DNA of 64,000 bases, from assembly GCA_018350325.1 (NCBI GenBank), contig JAEVLN010000011.1:1546449-1610448 (forward strand), in the 5' to 3' direction. Under the pieces are notes generated by a model. That model had not been told where the DNA came from. It saw only the letters and a list, made by a program, of their open reading frames with translations, and made no database searches. The position numbers and the translations under genes were made by a program. Of this stretch, positions 10,996 to 21,603 are shown one piece after another; positions within the stretch are counted from its first letter, which is position 1; each line of letters starts with the position of its first letter. The stretch is from Globodera rostochiensis (Eukaryota; Nematoda; Chromadorea; Rhabditida; Heteroderidae).

Positions 10996-12708
10996 CATAC
11001 CGGGCGCCCAACCGTGAGCGCCCAAACATACCAGGCGCCCAAACGTGAGCGCCCAAACATACCAGGCGCCCAAACGTACCCGGCGCCCAAACGTACCCGG
11101 CGCCCAAACGTACCCGGCGCCCAAACGTACCAGGCGCCCAAACGTACCCGGCGCCCAAACGTACCCGGCGCCCAAACGTACCCGGCGCCCAAACGTACCC
11201 GGCGCCCAAACGTACCCGGCGCCCAAACGTACCCGGCGCCCAAACGTACCCGCGCCCAAACGTACCGAGCGCCCAAACGTACCCGGCGCCCCAAACGTAC
11301 TACCGGCGCCCAACGTACGCCCAAACGACCCGCGCCCAAACGTACCCCCCCAAACGTACCGGCGCCCAAACGTACCCGCGCCCAACGTACCGCGCCCAAA
11401 CGTACCCGGCGCCCAAACGTACCCGGCGCCCAACGTACCCCGGCGCCCAAACGTACCCGGCGCCCAAACGTACCCGGCGCCCAAACGTACCCGGCGCCCA
11501 AACGTACCCGGCGCCCAAACGTACCCGGCGCCCAAACGTACCCGGCGCCCAAACGTGAGCGCCCAAACGTACCCGGCGCCCAAACGTACCCGGCGCCCAA
11601 ACGTACCCGGCGCCCAAACGTACCCGGCGCCCAAACGTACCCGGCGCCCAAACGTACCCGGCGCCCAAACGTACCCGGCGCCCAAACGTACCCGGCGCCC
11701 AAACGTGACCGCGCACCAAACGTACCCGGCGCCCAAACGTACCCGGCGCCCAAACGTACCCGGCGCCCAAACGTACCCGGCGCCCAAACGTACCCGGCGC
11801 CCAACGTACCGGCGCCCAAACGTACCCGGCGCCCAAACGTACCCGGCGCCCAACGTACCCGGCGCCCAAACGTACCCGGCGCCCAAACTGATCGCCCAAA
11901 CGTACCCGGCGCCCAAACGTACCCGGCGCCCAAACGTACCCGGCGCCCAAACGTACCCGGCGCCCAAACGCACCCGGCGCCCAAACGTACCCGGCGCCCA
12001 AACGTACCCGGCGCCCAAACGTACCCGGCGCCCAAACGTACCCGGCGCCCAAACGTACCCGGCGCCCAAACGTACCCGGCGCCCAAACGTACCCGGCGCC
12101 CAAACGTACCCGTCGCCCAAACGTACCCGGCGCCCAAACGTACCAGGCGCCCAAACGTACCCGGCGCCCAAACGTACCCGGCGCCCAAACGTGAGCGCCC
12201 AAACGTACCCGGCGCCCAAACGTACCACGCGCCCAAACGTACCCGGCGCCCAAACGTACCCGGCGCCCAAACGTACCAGGCGCCCAAACGTACCCGGCGC
12301 CCAAACGTACCAGGCGCCCAAACGTACCCGGCGCCCAAACGTACCCGTCGCCCAAACGTACCAGGCGCCCAAACGTACCAGGCGCCCAAACGTACCCGGC
12401 GCCCAAACGTACCCGGCGCCCAAACGTACCAGGCGCCCAAACGTACCCGGCGCCCAAACGTACCCGTCGCCCAAACGTACCCGGCGCCCAAACGTACCCG
12501 GCGCCCAAACGTACCCGGCGCCCAAACGTACCCGGCGCCCAAACGTACCCGGCGCCCAAACGTGAGCGCCCAAACGTACCCGGCGCCCAAACGTATCCGG
12601 CGCCCAAACGTACCCGTCGCCCAAACGTACCCGGCGCCCAAACGTACCCGGCGCCCAAACGTGAGCGCCCAAACGTACCCGGCGCCCAAACGTACCCAAT
12701 CGGGCGCC
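10996..12708 (-). repeat. 17-bp tandem array, right arm
   Basis: About 100 units of CGTACCCGGCGCCCAAA, the reverse complement of the left-arm unit, with occasional CGTGAGCGCCCAAA variants. Between about 11290 and 11410 the units carry many 1-3 bp indels, unlike the clean units elsewhere. This is either local decay or assembly error. The open frames of 500-600 codons on both strands follow from the stop-free unit and are not genes. Confidence 0.95.
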
Positions 12709-13527
12709 CCGAGGAAACATAACGTTTGAATGTAAACAATATTACTTGCCGCAGAAATGAAATCAATGAATGGATGGGGGGGGGCAAACAACAAATTGAA
12801 AGTAATCGGTTGGGACCAAAGGTCGATGCCTCCGGACTTAATTGGCCAACTCGGATCGAATATGAATTCGCAAATAATTATTCAATTAAAATTTATGTTT
12901 GCATTTTTAAAAATCATACAATTATAAATTTAAATGACATTATGTGCAAGAAATCAGGAAAATGTATTCCAAAGGTACGGCAAAATGATCCGTAGAAATT
13001 TTGTAATGTGTCGGGGAACAATGAGTGGGATAGGAATCTTTTGGGATCCTGGGCACAAACAACAAATGGAAAGTAATCAATTCAAAAAAAACAACCAAAG
13101 CGGGCCTTTTTCAGTGAATTTTAAAAATATTTTAAAATTTCAAATATTAACTTAAAAGATTTTCAAGGTGGTCAAGGGCTGTTCGCGAATGAAATATATC
13201 GCCCGGACTTGAAGACCGATTTAGAATCTCAAAAAAAAAAATTTGGCCCGTTTTTGGTTTTGGATTTCGTGGAATCCTTTGATCGGTGCCACCGATAATA
13301 TTAAACAGCAGCAGATGGCCGGTTAAATATCGGCGCCGCCAGAGCGGCACAAAATTTGGTCGGGACCCGCAAAAGCGCATTATTCCCAATAAATTCATTT
13401 TGTATATACATAAATAAGCTCGCCTAAACAATATTTATTATTCGTCCATTCATTAAAATTTTCTGTTTTTACAAATATTCTTAAGTTTCCTTTCTAAAAG
13501 AGTTAACCCCGGATGGATTTCAACAAA
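12709..13527. other. Intergenic with F-box flank remnants
   Basis: It contains TTTGAATGTAAACAAT and GAAATCAATGAATGGATGGG, shared with 14940-14980 and 57350-57390, and a block like the F-box 5' flank at about 12950-13030. A block at about 13190-13220 (CCCGGACTTGAAGACCG) resembles an eroded terminus of the element family at 36132-36988. No gene seen. Confidence 0.5.
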
Positions 13528-14835
13528 ATGTCAGACAATGTAAGCAACGAAGAACAGCAACAGCAAATGGAGGGAATGTGAGTTTGTTCTTAATGATTAA
13601 ATCAAACCCCCTACTTAAATTTCAGTTTCATTTGTGCCGACGTTTGGCACGGAGTTTTTGCTTTTCTTGACCCTCTTGAGCTCGGACTGAAAATGGCGTT
13701 GATCAGTGATCGATTGGACGTTTTGGTGGACGTCCATTTCAAGTCGAGGAAATGGTCGTTGGATTGGATGGAAATTCGTTGTGCAATCGGAGGAAATGGC
13801 GCGCAAATTGTCAAAAGCTTTGGTGAACGGCTCACAATTCCTGAAGGACCGCCTCCAGGCAAAGTGATCGGATTCGAATGCATTCGGATAAGGTCATTTT
13901 ATTTATTTTTTAAATATAAATTTCAGAAACAAATTAGGTTGACTTACTTGCATTTTTGTTGTACTTCTATGCTTTATGAATGATTTTGAGGCGAGAATTG
14001 GTTTTTAGCATTCTGCGCCCCCCAAAACCCTCCGAAATTTTCAGTTATGTCGACCAAACCGTCATCGAATTCCTCCAACGCATCCGCCGACTTTTCGACT
14101 TTTCCGGCACAAATGTTGCAATTGGTACCTTCGACGACCAAAGCCGCAGCTGGGACATTATTTGGCAAAAGATTTGGCCGTTGATCAACGACACCATTTG
14201 CGGCTTTCTTCTTTTGGGCTCCTCTCAATTTGATCGTTTGCGACAATTTTCTCCGGCGATTCTTCGCAATTGCCCAAATCTCCGATCGATCGTTTCTTCC
14301 TGGCTTTTCCCCGAATTTCCGGCGGACGACAACGCCGAGGCTTCTTCCCGTCAAGCCTTGGCCAAATGGTTGCTCACTCCCCGCGGGGATGGACTTCCGA
14401 AGATACTTCGTTGTGATTTGTATTCGGCAGGAATTGAGGGTCTCAAAGGAGTAATTTGTAATCAATTTGAGAGTGATTATTCCTTTCGTTTTAGTCATTT
14501 GTCAACGCTTTTGAGCCGGTCAATTTCATCATCCGTCTTCTGCGTTCATCGTTTGATGGCATTGTGCCATTTGAGCTGACGAACAATTGGACGGGGGAGC
14601 GATTGACATTTCGACAAATTGACAAATACAAATGGCTGTTGGTGCGTTGTCCGATTGGGCGAGAAGAGGACAAATGGACTAATTGGGAGAAGGAGGCAAT
14701 TGAGTTGGAATGGTGCCGTCAATGGAATCGCATTGGCATTACCTTGAACGATAGGGACATTGGCAACAGGTAGGGACTTAATGGAGCCATCGTTAAAATT
14801 TTTCTTATTTCAGCATGGTTGACAGGTCCAAGTGA
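13528..14835 (+). CDS. F-box-family protein, intact copy
   Basis: Five exons: 13528-13577, 13626-13892, 14045-14450, 14495-14769 and 14814-14835. The start [16 protein letters not shown] is the family start; an in-frame ATG lies 15 nt upstream (13513). Exon 2 carries the F-box-like segment ([20 protein letters not shown]). Exon 3 encodes the leucine-rich middle ([35 protein letters not shown]). Exon 4 holds the C-terminal domain ([32 protein letters not shown]). All junctions are phase-consistent. The last exon reads SMVDRSK and stops, so the usual GPSEPKK tail is lost through a small deletion that shifts the frame. Inferred role: substrate-recruiting subunit of an SCF-type ubiquitin ligase. 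Confidence 0.85.
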
Positions 14836-16273
14836 GCCCAAGAAGTGAATGAATGGGCACAGAGGACGCACAAATTTAATGGATCAAATTCGAACATAAA
14901 ATGCATTTAATACTATGTATTTGTCGGTTGCGAAGAATAATTTTTGAATGTCAACAAGATGAAATCAATGAATGGATGGGGGCAGGAAAGTATACCTAGC
15001 TTAAAACGTAATATTTCTGTTTTTTTTAAAAAACAAATCAACTCAAAAAGACCAAAAATCAGAAATTTAGAAAAACACCGGAAAAGCAGAAATCAGAGCA
15101 TCTTTGGGGGTAGGGGGACAACACACGGCGAGATCTCGATCAGGCTCTTATCTTATTAAAAAAACAATGAATTTAAATAAAGAACAAAACAAAATTTAAT
15201 TATTAGAAAAAACAAAAGAACAATCCAATTGTTTTGTTTTGTTTTTTATTTCAATATATTTTCAATTAGACAAAAAAAACCGTTCTAATTTGTAAGAGCA
15301 ATGTGCGAACCTCGAACCGCGACAAATGGGGTATTCCCCGACAGTTCCACCCCCGACCCCTTCCCCGACACTTCTATCCCCGTCCCCGATTACTTGTTCA
15401 CCCCCGACCTTGATCCTATTAAATCCTGGGGATTTAAGCAAATGTTACGAATTTTGAATCAAATCGAAGGACTTGGTTAAGCCGGTTTTGTTAAAAATTA
15501 AGAAAATGGCACGGCGCTGATACATAGCTTGAAATCATTGAACATTTAAAAAGGGTATATAAATCGCACAATCATTTGTTGGATAGGTTTAAAAAACATT
15601 AGTGGTAAAATGATTGCCATTCAACCTTTTTTAAACTTTTTTTGTTTTTTTTTTATCTTTACAAAAAGTTATAACTTAAAACGTCTTTTTTGGCTGCACT
15701 TCGAATTTTTTAAACGCCCTGATCGTTTACATATTTTTGGCAATTTGTTACATCGCCTGGGGGTATTATTGAAATTGTTTGTGCTTTTTGAGCTTATAAG
15801 TTATAACACAAGTGAAAGGCGATTTAATTCCTTGGAGTCCTTTGATCGGTGCCACCGATAAATGTTTCAATAATATTTTAATATTAATGTTTCTTAAATT
15901 CAATAATATTTATTATTCATCCATTCATTCAATATTTTCTGTTTTTACAAACATTTCTTAAGTTTTCTTTCTACATTATAAGCGTTAACCCCGGCGGGTG
16001 CCTTCCTCCCTCGCCCCTGTTGTTCTGAACTGATTGTTCTTTGTCGGGTAAACAATCGTTTGGAGTGGGGCGTTCACTGCAGTTTATCCAAAACATTTTC
16101 AATTCCAAATAATCCATTTTCTTACCCGACACATCCATCACAAACATTTTGCCGGGCCTTTGGAATACATTTTTCCTGATTTCTTGCACATACCTAAATT
16201 GCCATTTAAATCTAAAATTGAATGATTTTTAGAATTAATTGCTTTATCGGAACGCTAAAAATAATTCAAAAAA
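14836..16273. other. Intergenic with dispersed repeats
   Basis: No gene seen. It holds a ~330-bp repeat (15170-15495) shared with 52567-52905, a TTTGATCGGTGCCACCGATAA block at about 15840 also found at about 13280, and an inverted F-box 5'-flank module at about 16110-16200. Confidence 0.5.
15170..15495 (+). repeat. Dispersed repeat, copy 1
   Basis: Shares a long colinear match, same orientation, with 52567-52905. Shared blocks include AGCAATGTGCGAAC, CCCCGACACTTCTATCCCCG and GATTTAAGCAAATGT-like sequence. The pyrimidine-rich CCCCGAC stretch is a short internal tandem repeat. No coding capacity seen. Confidence 0.75.
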
Positions 16274-17668
16274 ATGTCTGACAACGAAAGCGAAGAGGAG
16301 CAGCAACAGCAAATAGAGAAAATGTGTTTTGTTTCAAATAATTTGTCCCATCGAGGGCAGTCCGAACATCCCCCCAACCCACCATGGACATGCTCATTTG
16401 TGAGCCCCGGCGGGGAGGGCCCGGTTTAAGACCGGAGGGAAGGAAGAGGGAAATGGAGAAGGAACGGCACCGGGAAGGGCCCCGAAACTAATAAATTAAA
16501 TCAAAGCAATAAATCTCCAAATTTCAGTTTTATTTGTGCCGACGTTTGGCACGGAGTCTTCGCTTTTCTTGGCCCTTTTGAGCTCGGACTGAAAATGGCA
16601 CTGATCAGTGATCGATTGGACGTTTTGGTGGACGTCCATTTCAAGTCGAGGAAATGGTCGTTGGGTTGGATGGGAATTTGTCGCGAAATCGGAGGGAATG
16701 GCGCACAAATTGTCAAAGGCTTTGGTGAACAGCCGCTTCCAATTCCTCACGAACCGATTCCACACAATGTGATCGGCTTCAAAAAGATTGTAATCAGGTA
16801 GATTCCTTCTTAAAAATAATAATTTTGTATAATTTAGATATGTCGACCAAACCGTCATCGAATTTCTTCAACGCATTCGCCATCTTTTCGATTCTTCCGG
16901 GACAAATGTTTTTATTGGAACCTTAAACAACCAAAGCCGCAGCTGGGAAATTATTTGGCAAAAGATTTGGCCTTTGATCAACGACAACATTTGCGGCATT
17001 ATTTTAATGTTCCCCCCTCAATTCGTGTGTTTGCGACAATTCTCCCCGGCGATTCTTCGCAATTGCGCAAATCTCCGATCGATCAAGTCCTGTGGATTTT
17101 TCCCCGAATTTCCGGCCGAAGACAACGCCGGCGCTTCTTCCCGCCAAGCCATGGCTAAATGGTTGCTCACCCCTCGCGGGGATGGTCTTTCGAAGATTCT
17201 TTGTTCTCACTATAATCCGACACAAATGGAAGAACTCGAAAGGTAATTTCTCATTCTTATTTATGGGTAATTATCCTTTTGTTTTAGTCATTCTTCAATG
17301 CTTCTGAGTCGGCCATTTTCATCATCTGTCTTTATGCACATGGCATTGAACCATTTGAGCTGAAGAACAATTGGACGGGCGAGCGATTGTCTTTGCGACG
17401 TTTCAACAAAAACTATTGGCTGTTGGTGCGTTGTCCGATTGTGCGAGAAGAGGACAAATGGACTAATTGGGAGAAGGAAGCAATTAACTTCCTTTTGGGC
17501 AATCAATGGAATTGCATTGAAAAACTTAGATGACAGTCACATCGGCGACGGGTAGGGAATGAAATAGTCCCAAAATTCGCCTCCCCTTCGTTTAGCATTT
17601 TTCTAATTTTCAGAATGCTTGCCGAAAACGACGAAGGTCCAAATGAGCCCAAGAGAAGTGAGAATTGA
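16274..17668 (+). pseudogene. F-box-family copy with frameshifts
   Basis: The family exon order is complete. MSDNESEEEQQQQIEKM starts at 16274; an F-box-like exon follows at about 16528-16798 ([18 protein letters not shown]), then exon 3 at about 16837-17242 ([20 protein letters not shown]). Two breaks follow. The exon 3/4 junction lacks one base (GAAAG before GTAATT, where paralogues have one more), which puts exon 4 out of frame and leads to a stop near 17360. A second one-base shift near 17520 precedes the ...SHIGDG motif. The last exon would end ...GPNEPKRSEN. Intron 1 is enlarged by the GC-rich element at 16340-16490. Non-canonical splicing cannot be excluded, but two independent shifts favour a pseudogene. 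Confidence 0.7.
16340..16490 (+). repeat. GC-rich element in F-box intron 1 (copy 1)
   Basis: Contains GGGCAGTCCGAACATCCCCC, then CCACCATGGACATGCTCA and GGGCCCGGTTTAAGACCGGA. Related copies lie in the same relative position and orientation inside intron 1 of two other paralogues (40000-40110 and 56836-57000). Confidence 0.7.
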
Positions 17669-17909
17669 CGGTGGGAATTTAATGGAGCAAATTTGAACAG
17701 AAAATCGGATTAATGGAATTATAATTGTTGCTTTCCTTCTATGAATATGAATATTTGGTGAAATAGTAGTTTTGTTCAATTTCGGGGTTCAAACCTTCTT
17801 TTCCTTTAATTAAAAAAGAAAATTTTTAAAGGTTTTTAAGCCTTTATTCGGGAACAGACAAACAAAAAAGAAAGGAGTTTTGTTTTCAATAGATTTTTTT
17901 TGGGAAAAG

Positions 17910-18179
17910 ATGGACGGAAAAGAGGACGTGGAACCTCAAAAAAATCTCTGTCTCCAAAAGTCTCATGTTTTTAAGTGTCTCGGTAAATTAATGGGAAATT
18001 TTAAAAGATTCAACGAATTTTGCATTGAAAAAGAAGGGGGTCCGACACAAAAAGACCATCACTCATTCACTGTCCTGTTTATTGATGGGAAATGTTGGGA
18101 GAAACAAATCAATGAAAATATAAAAATGATTGATGGGATTGTCTTGAAAGTGGAAATGATCAAAACCAGCTGGGCGTAA
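17910..18179 (+). CDS. Hypothetical small protein (single exon)
   Basis: A single open frame of 89 codons from ATG at 17910 (upstream in-frame ATG-like extension possible) to TAA at 18177. It begins MDGKEDVEPQKNLCLQKSHV and includes CLGKLMGNFKRFNEFCIEKE, then HSFTVLFIDGKCWEKQINEN. The protein is basic, has four cysteines and no signal peptide or membrane segment. I recognise no family. An open frame this long is unusual in such AT-rich sequence, but chance or a fragment of an older gene is possible. Confidence 0.3.
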   Translation: MDGKEDVEPQKNLCLQKSHVFKCLGKLMGNFKRFNEFCIEKEGGPTQKDHHSFTVLFIDGKCWEKQINENIKMIDGIVLKVEMIKTSWA

Positions 18180-18410
18180 TTTAAAATTAGGACCAAATTA
18201 ACGTAAAAATTAACAAAACAAAAAAAAGGAATTTGGCTCAAAATGTTTTGGCCAAAAATTCGGATTCGAATTGTAATTGTTAAATTTAAATATTTCCTTT
18301 CAAATTTGTTTCAAAACTAAAAATTGGCCGTATTTTTGTACCAAATTCAGCGTGAACTGCCCGGATATCAAAATAAATTTATTAAAGACACAACCCGCGC
18401 AAAATGCCTT

Positions 18411-21400
18411 TTATGGGTATTCCGTTTGGACCAGGGGCCGTGCATCGCCCCGCCCATCACTGCCGGCACTGCTCCCATCGTTCCCATCACTCTGATCGAT
18501 CTGGTTCTTCTTGGCCACAATTTTGAGGCCGTCCCGCGTGATCAAGCGTCCATTTTTGATCGATTTGCTGGACACAGCCCCACTGACGACAAATCCGTTC
18601 GGCGCGTCGTCGTCGCCAGTCGCCGATCGATCGGGCGACAAATGCTCACGGCAATGATGGTACACAATGGCAGCTCCGTATGCATCGCCGAGCACGTTGA
18701 TCGATGTTCGAAAACGGTCCCTGGGAAGAAAAATATGTTTTAAAATATTTTATATGAAAAAACATTTCAAAACTTACAAGAACCAATCGACTGCCAAAAT
18801 CAAAGTGATGTACTCAATCGGGAGGTCGACGGCTGTCAGAATCATTACCTAATAAATGGAAAGTGTTAAAATAACAAAAAAAAAAAGGGTTTTTATTGTT
18901 TTACCATGGCCACCAAAGCGCCGGAGGGAATGCTTGCGGCTCCAATGGATGCCAAAGTCGAAGTAAAGCTGACAATTTTAAATTATACTACTTTAATGAT
19001 GACGGCTTATATATAACCGGAATCGAGACCGAAACTTAAGTTTGAGGCAAAAAATATTTTTAATTTTTAAATTTGCTAATTTTCCAATCACCTGATCACA
19101 GCCACTTGGCCCAGGCTCAGCGATCGGCCCACCATCTGCGCGATGAACACCGTTGCCACCGCCTCGTACATTGCTGACCCGTCCATGTTAATGGTGGCAC
19201 CCACCGGCAACACAAAACGGCACACGCGCCGATCGACGCCCAAATTTTGCTCCAGGCAACTGATGGTGGTCGGCAATGTGGCGGCGCTGGAGGCGGTGCC
19301 GAATGCCACCGTTATGGCCTGCAGGGATAATGTGATTAGTGTTTGACAGAATCGGGGATTGTCTGGGTTCACGGTAAAATGTGCCTGAGGGATTATCCGG
19401 AAAATCCCAAATCCGAAAATTAAAAAGCCGAACCCGGATTCCGGAAAAATCCGGCCAGAGCTCGGTCCCTGAAGCAGCCGGACACTAATAACAATTTAAA
19501 AATTTAATTTTTTTTTGAAGCTGGGACTTTAAGACTGCTAATTAAGCTTTTCGGGGAATTATTTTGGATTTTTTATTTTGCCTGAAGCATGCCCCTGCAA
19601 AAATGCAGTGGGTTTTTGCGTGTCGTCAACATGTAGATCAAAGGCAGCGTGATCAGAAAATGGATGGCAAATCCGGTCATTACGGTAACACAGAACTGGA
19701 ATTGGTGACAGAACAAATTATAATTAATTAAAATTGAAAAATAATTATGTAATTAACAAACATACCAAGCCGAGACGTGAAATTGTGTCGCCCAAGTCCT
19801 CAACCTCAAGCACTTTGGCGGCGATCAGCGATGCAATGCCGACAGGTGAGTACCACATCACCCAGCCGATGATTCGCATGCTCACCTTGTCCAGGACGGC
19901 GAAGAAATCGATCTGAAAAGCAAATAAAAGCGAATTTAAATCGAAAATTGGTGCAAAAATAATTTTGTAAAATGCAAGAAAATCGATTTTGATATCAAAA
20001 TAGTTTTTGTTGAAAACGATCGGAATTTTGGAGTTTTGTGCGCGCCGTACCATGGCACGCGCTTTCTCGCCCATTTGGCTCAACACAATGCCAACAGCGA
20101 TGGAGCACACGATGATGCCGAGAATGTTGCTGCTTTAAAGAACTTTTTTTTAAATGCCAACTCAGGGATTCCCAATTTCGGGAATTATTTAAATTGCCAA
20201 ATTAAAAAAATTCGGGATTTCCGATCACCGGGACTGAATGTTCAAATTGTAGCTTAGTTGTACCGTACCCGTCGTTGTTGAGCAGCTCCGTCCTCATAAA
20301 GCGGTCCCTTTGCGCCTCCGGCAAAAGTGCCATACGATTCTCGCACAGTGCCCGACTCGTCGTCTTTTTGCCATCGATTGTGCAGAAATAGGCGCTTTGT
20401 TGTTGCCGCAGGGCTGCGACAAGCAAATTGTCCGGAAGCATATTCCTATAGGCAATACAATTAAATTGGGCTTTATATAACAGTTAATTAGTCCTTGGCA
20501 AAAACCAATTAGCCTAAGAAAACGCAGTCAAATCTTTCGGGCAAATCAAATAGTCAATTAATTACACCCCAAGGCATGATTCATTAGTCTTCAGATAAAA
20601 TTTATTTTTGTGAAATTTAAAATTTGTTTTTGTTATAATTTAAATTAGTTTTGAATAAATAAAGAAAGCATTTAAATGTTTGGATTAATATTTAATTATT
20701 CGAATTTGCCAAGACCTAATCAGGTCAAGCATGGTGTCCAGTGTGTCTGCTGGAGTTGTGCTGGCATTTCCCAACTGGGCATTGTCCATGCGTCCCGAGT
20801 CGCCCGGACGAATGGTCAAGACGAGAAAAATGCCAGTCTGAATTTATAATTTAATAAAAGTAAAATAGTGTATAATTAAAATTATTATTTTAAATTAATA
20901 AAATAAAATAAAAATGTTACCACAACGGCAATTGTTGTGGTTGCCAAATAATAGAGGACGGCAAGGCCACCAATTGTGCCCGAGTCGCGAATGTTCAACT
21001 GGGCCAACCCGGTGATCAGTGAGGCGGCGATCAACGGCACAACCACACATTTCAACATGCGCATCAGAAGCTGAACAATATTTTAAAATGAATAAATAAT
21101 TTCTAATCTTTTAAATTTATTTTTGGAAAAAATAATATAGGATATTTTAAAGTTTCCTGACTTCCGATTTATTTTCAGCTAGATACAGCTCCAACTCCTG
21201 GCTACCAGGATAATTAATTTGAGCGAGTGTTCTTTGATTAATGTAAAATTTTTTAAAAATTTTTGTTGGTTTAAAGTTAAAAAAAATTCATAAAATTTTT
21301 TAATTTAATAAACATTTTGAATTATCAAAATGTTCAGCCCAAAAAACAAAAGTTCAAATCGAGCAACTTCGCATTTGTCCTCATTTACAATATATACAGT

Positions 21401-21603
21401 ACCTCTCCCGGGAATCCAGCAAGTTTGATCATACGGTAGTTCGGGTGCAACTCCCTGAGGCCAATGCCCAGCAGCAGTCCGACGCCCACGGCGCTGACAG
21501 TGAGAATCAGCAACAAATTCTGACGCAAAAAATTGGGGCCGCCTGTCCGATTCTCCAACACGCGGCTTCCGCCGACAACCCGGTAGTGGCGAAGGCTTGG
21601 CAT
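18411..21603 (-). CDS. Excitatory amino acid transporter (SLC1 family, glutamate/aspartate:Na+ symporter)
   Basis: Multi-exon gene with an N-terminal start [20 protein letters not shown] (21603). The first helix is [19 protein letters not shown]. Later exons show the family core in order: [19 protein letters not shown] (about 21050), an extracellular Cys-containing loop with PEAQRDRF (about 20300), the [19 protein letters not shown] helix (about 19850), and the re-entrant hairpin HP1 with [15 protein letters not shown]7 follows with [17 protein letters not shown] (about 19200), then HP2 ([16 protein letters not shown], about 18930) and TM8 with [16 protein letters not shown] (about 18700). 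The NMDG motif binds Na+. The Arg of DRFRTS at the TM8 position is the residue that coordinates the acidic side chain in EAATs, rather than the neutral residue of ASCTs. A hydrophilic Ser/Asp-rich tail of about 70 residues ends in TEYP. It likely clears glutamate or aspartate at the plasma membrane of neurons, muscle or gut. Confidence 0.93.

Noticed and set aside
10983..12794. Open frames of 500-600 codons on both strands over the 17-bp array
   Set aside because: The unit is stop-free in several frames and 17 is not a multiple of 3, so all frames cycle through the same 17-residue pattern. No splice, start context or domain is present.
14491..14673. Antisense open frames over F-box exons (also near 880-1139, 34322-34543, 38990-39178)
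   Set aside because: They mirror the conserved exons in every paralogue and lack their own start or splice logic.
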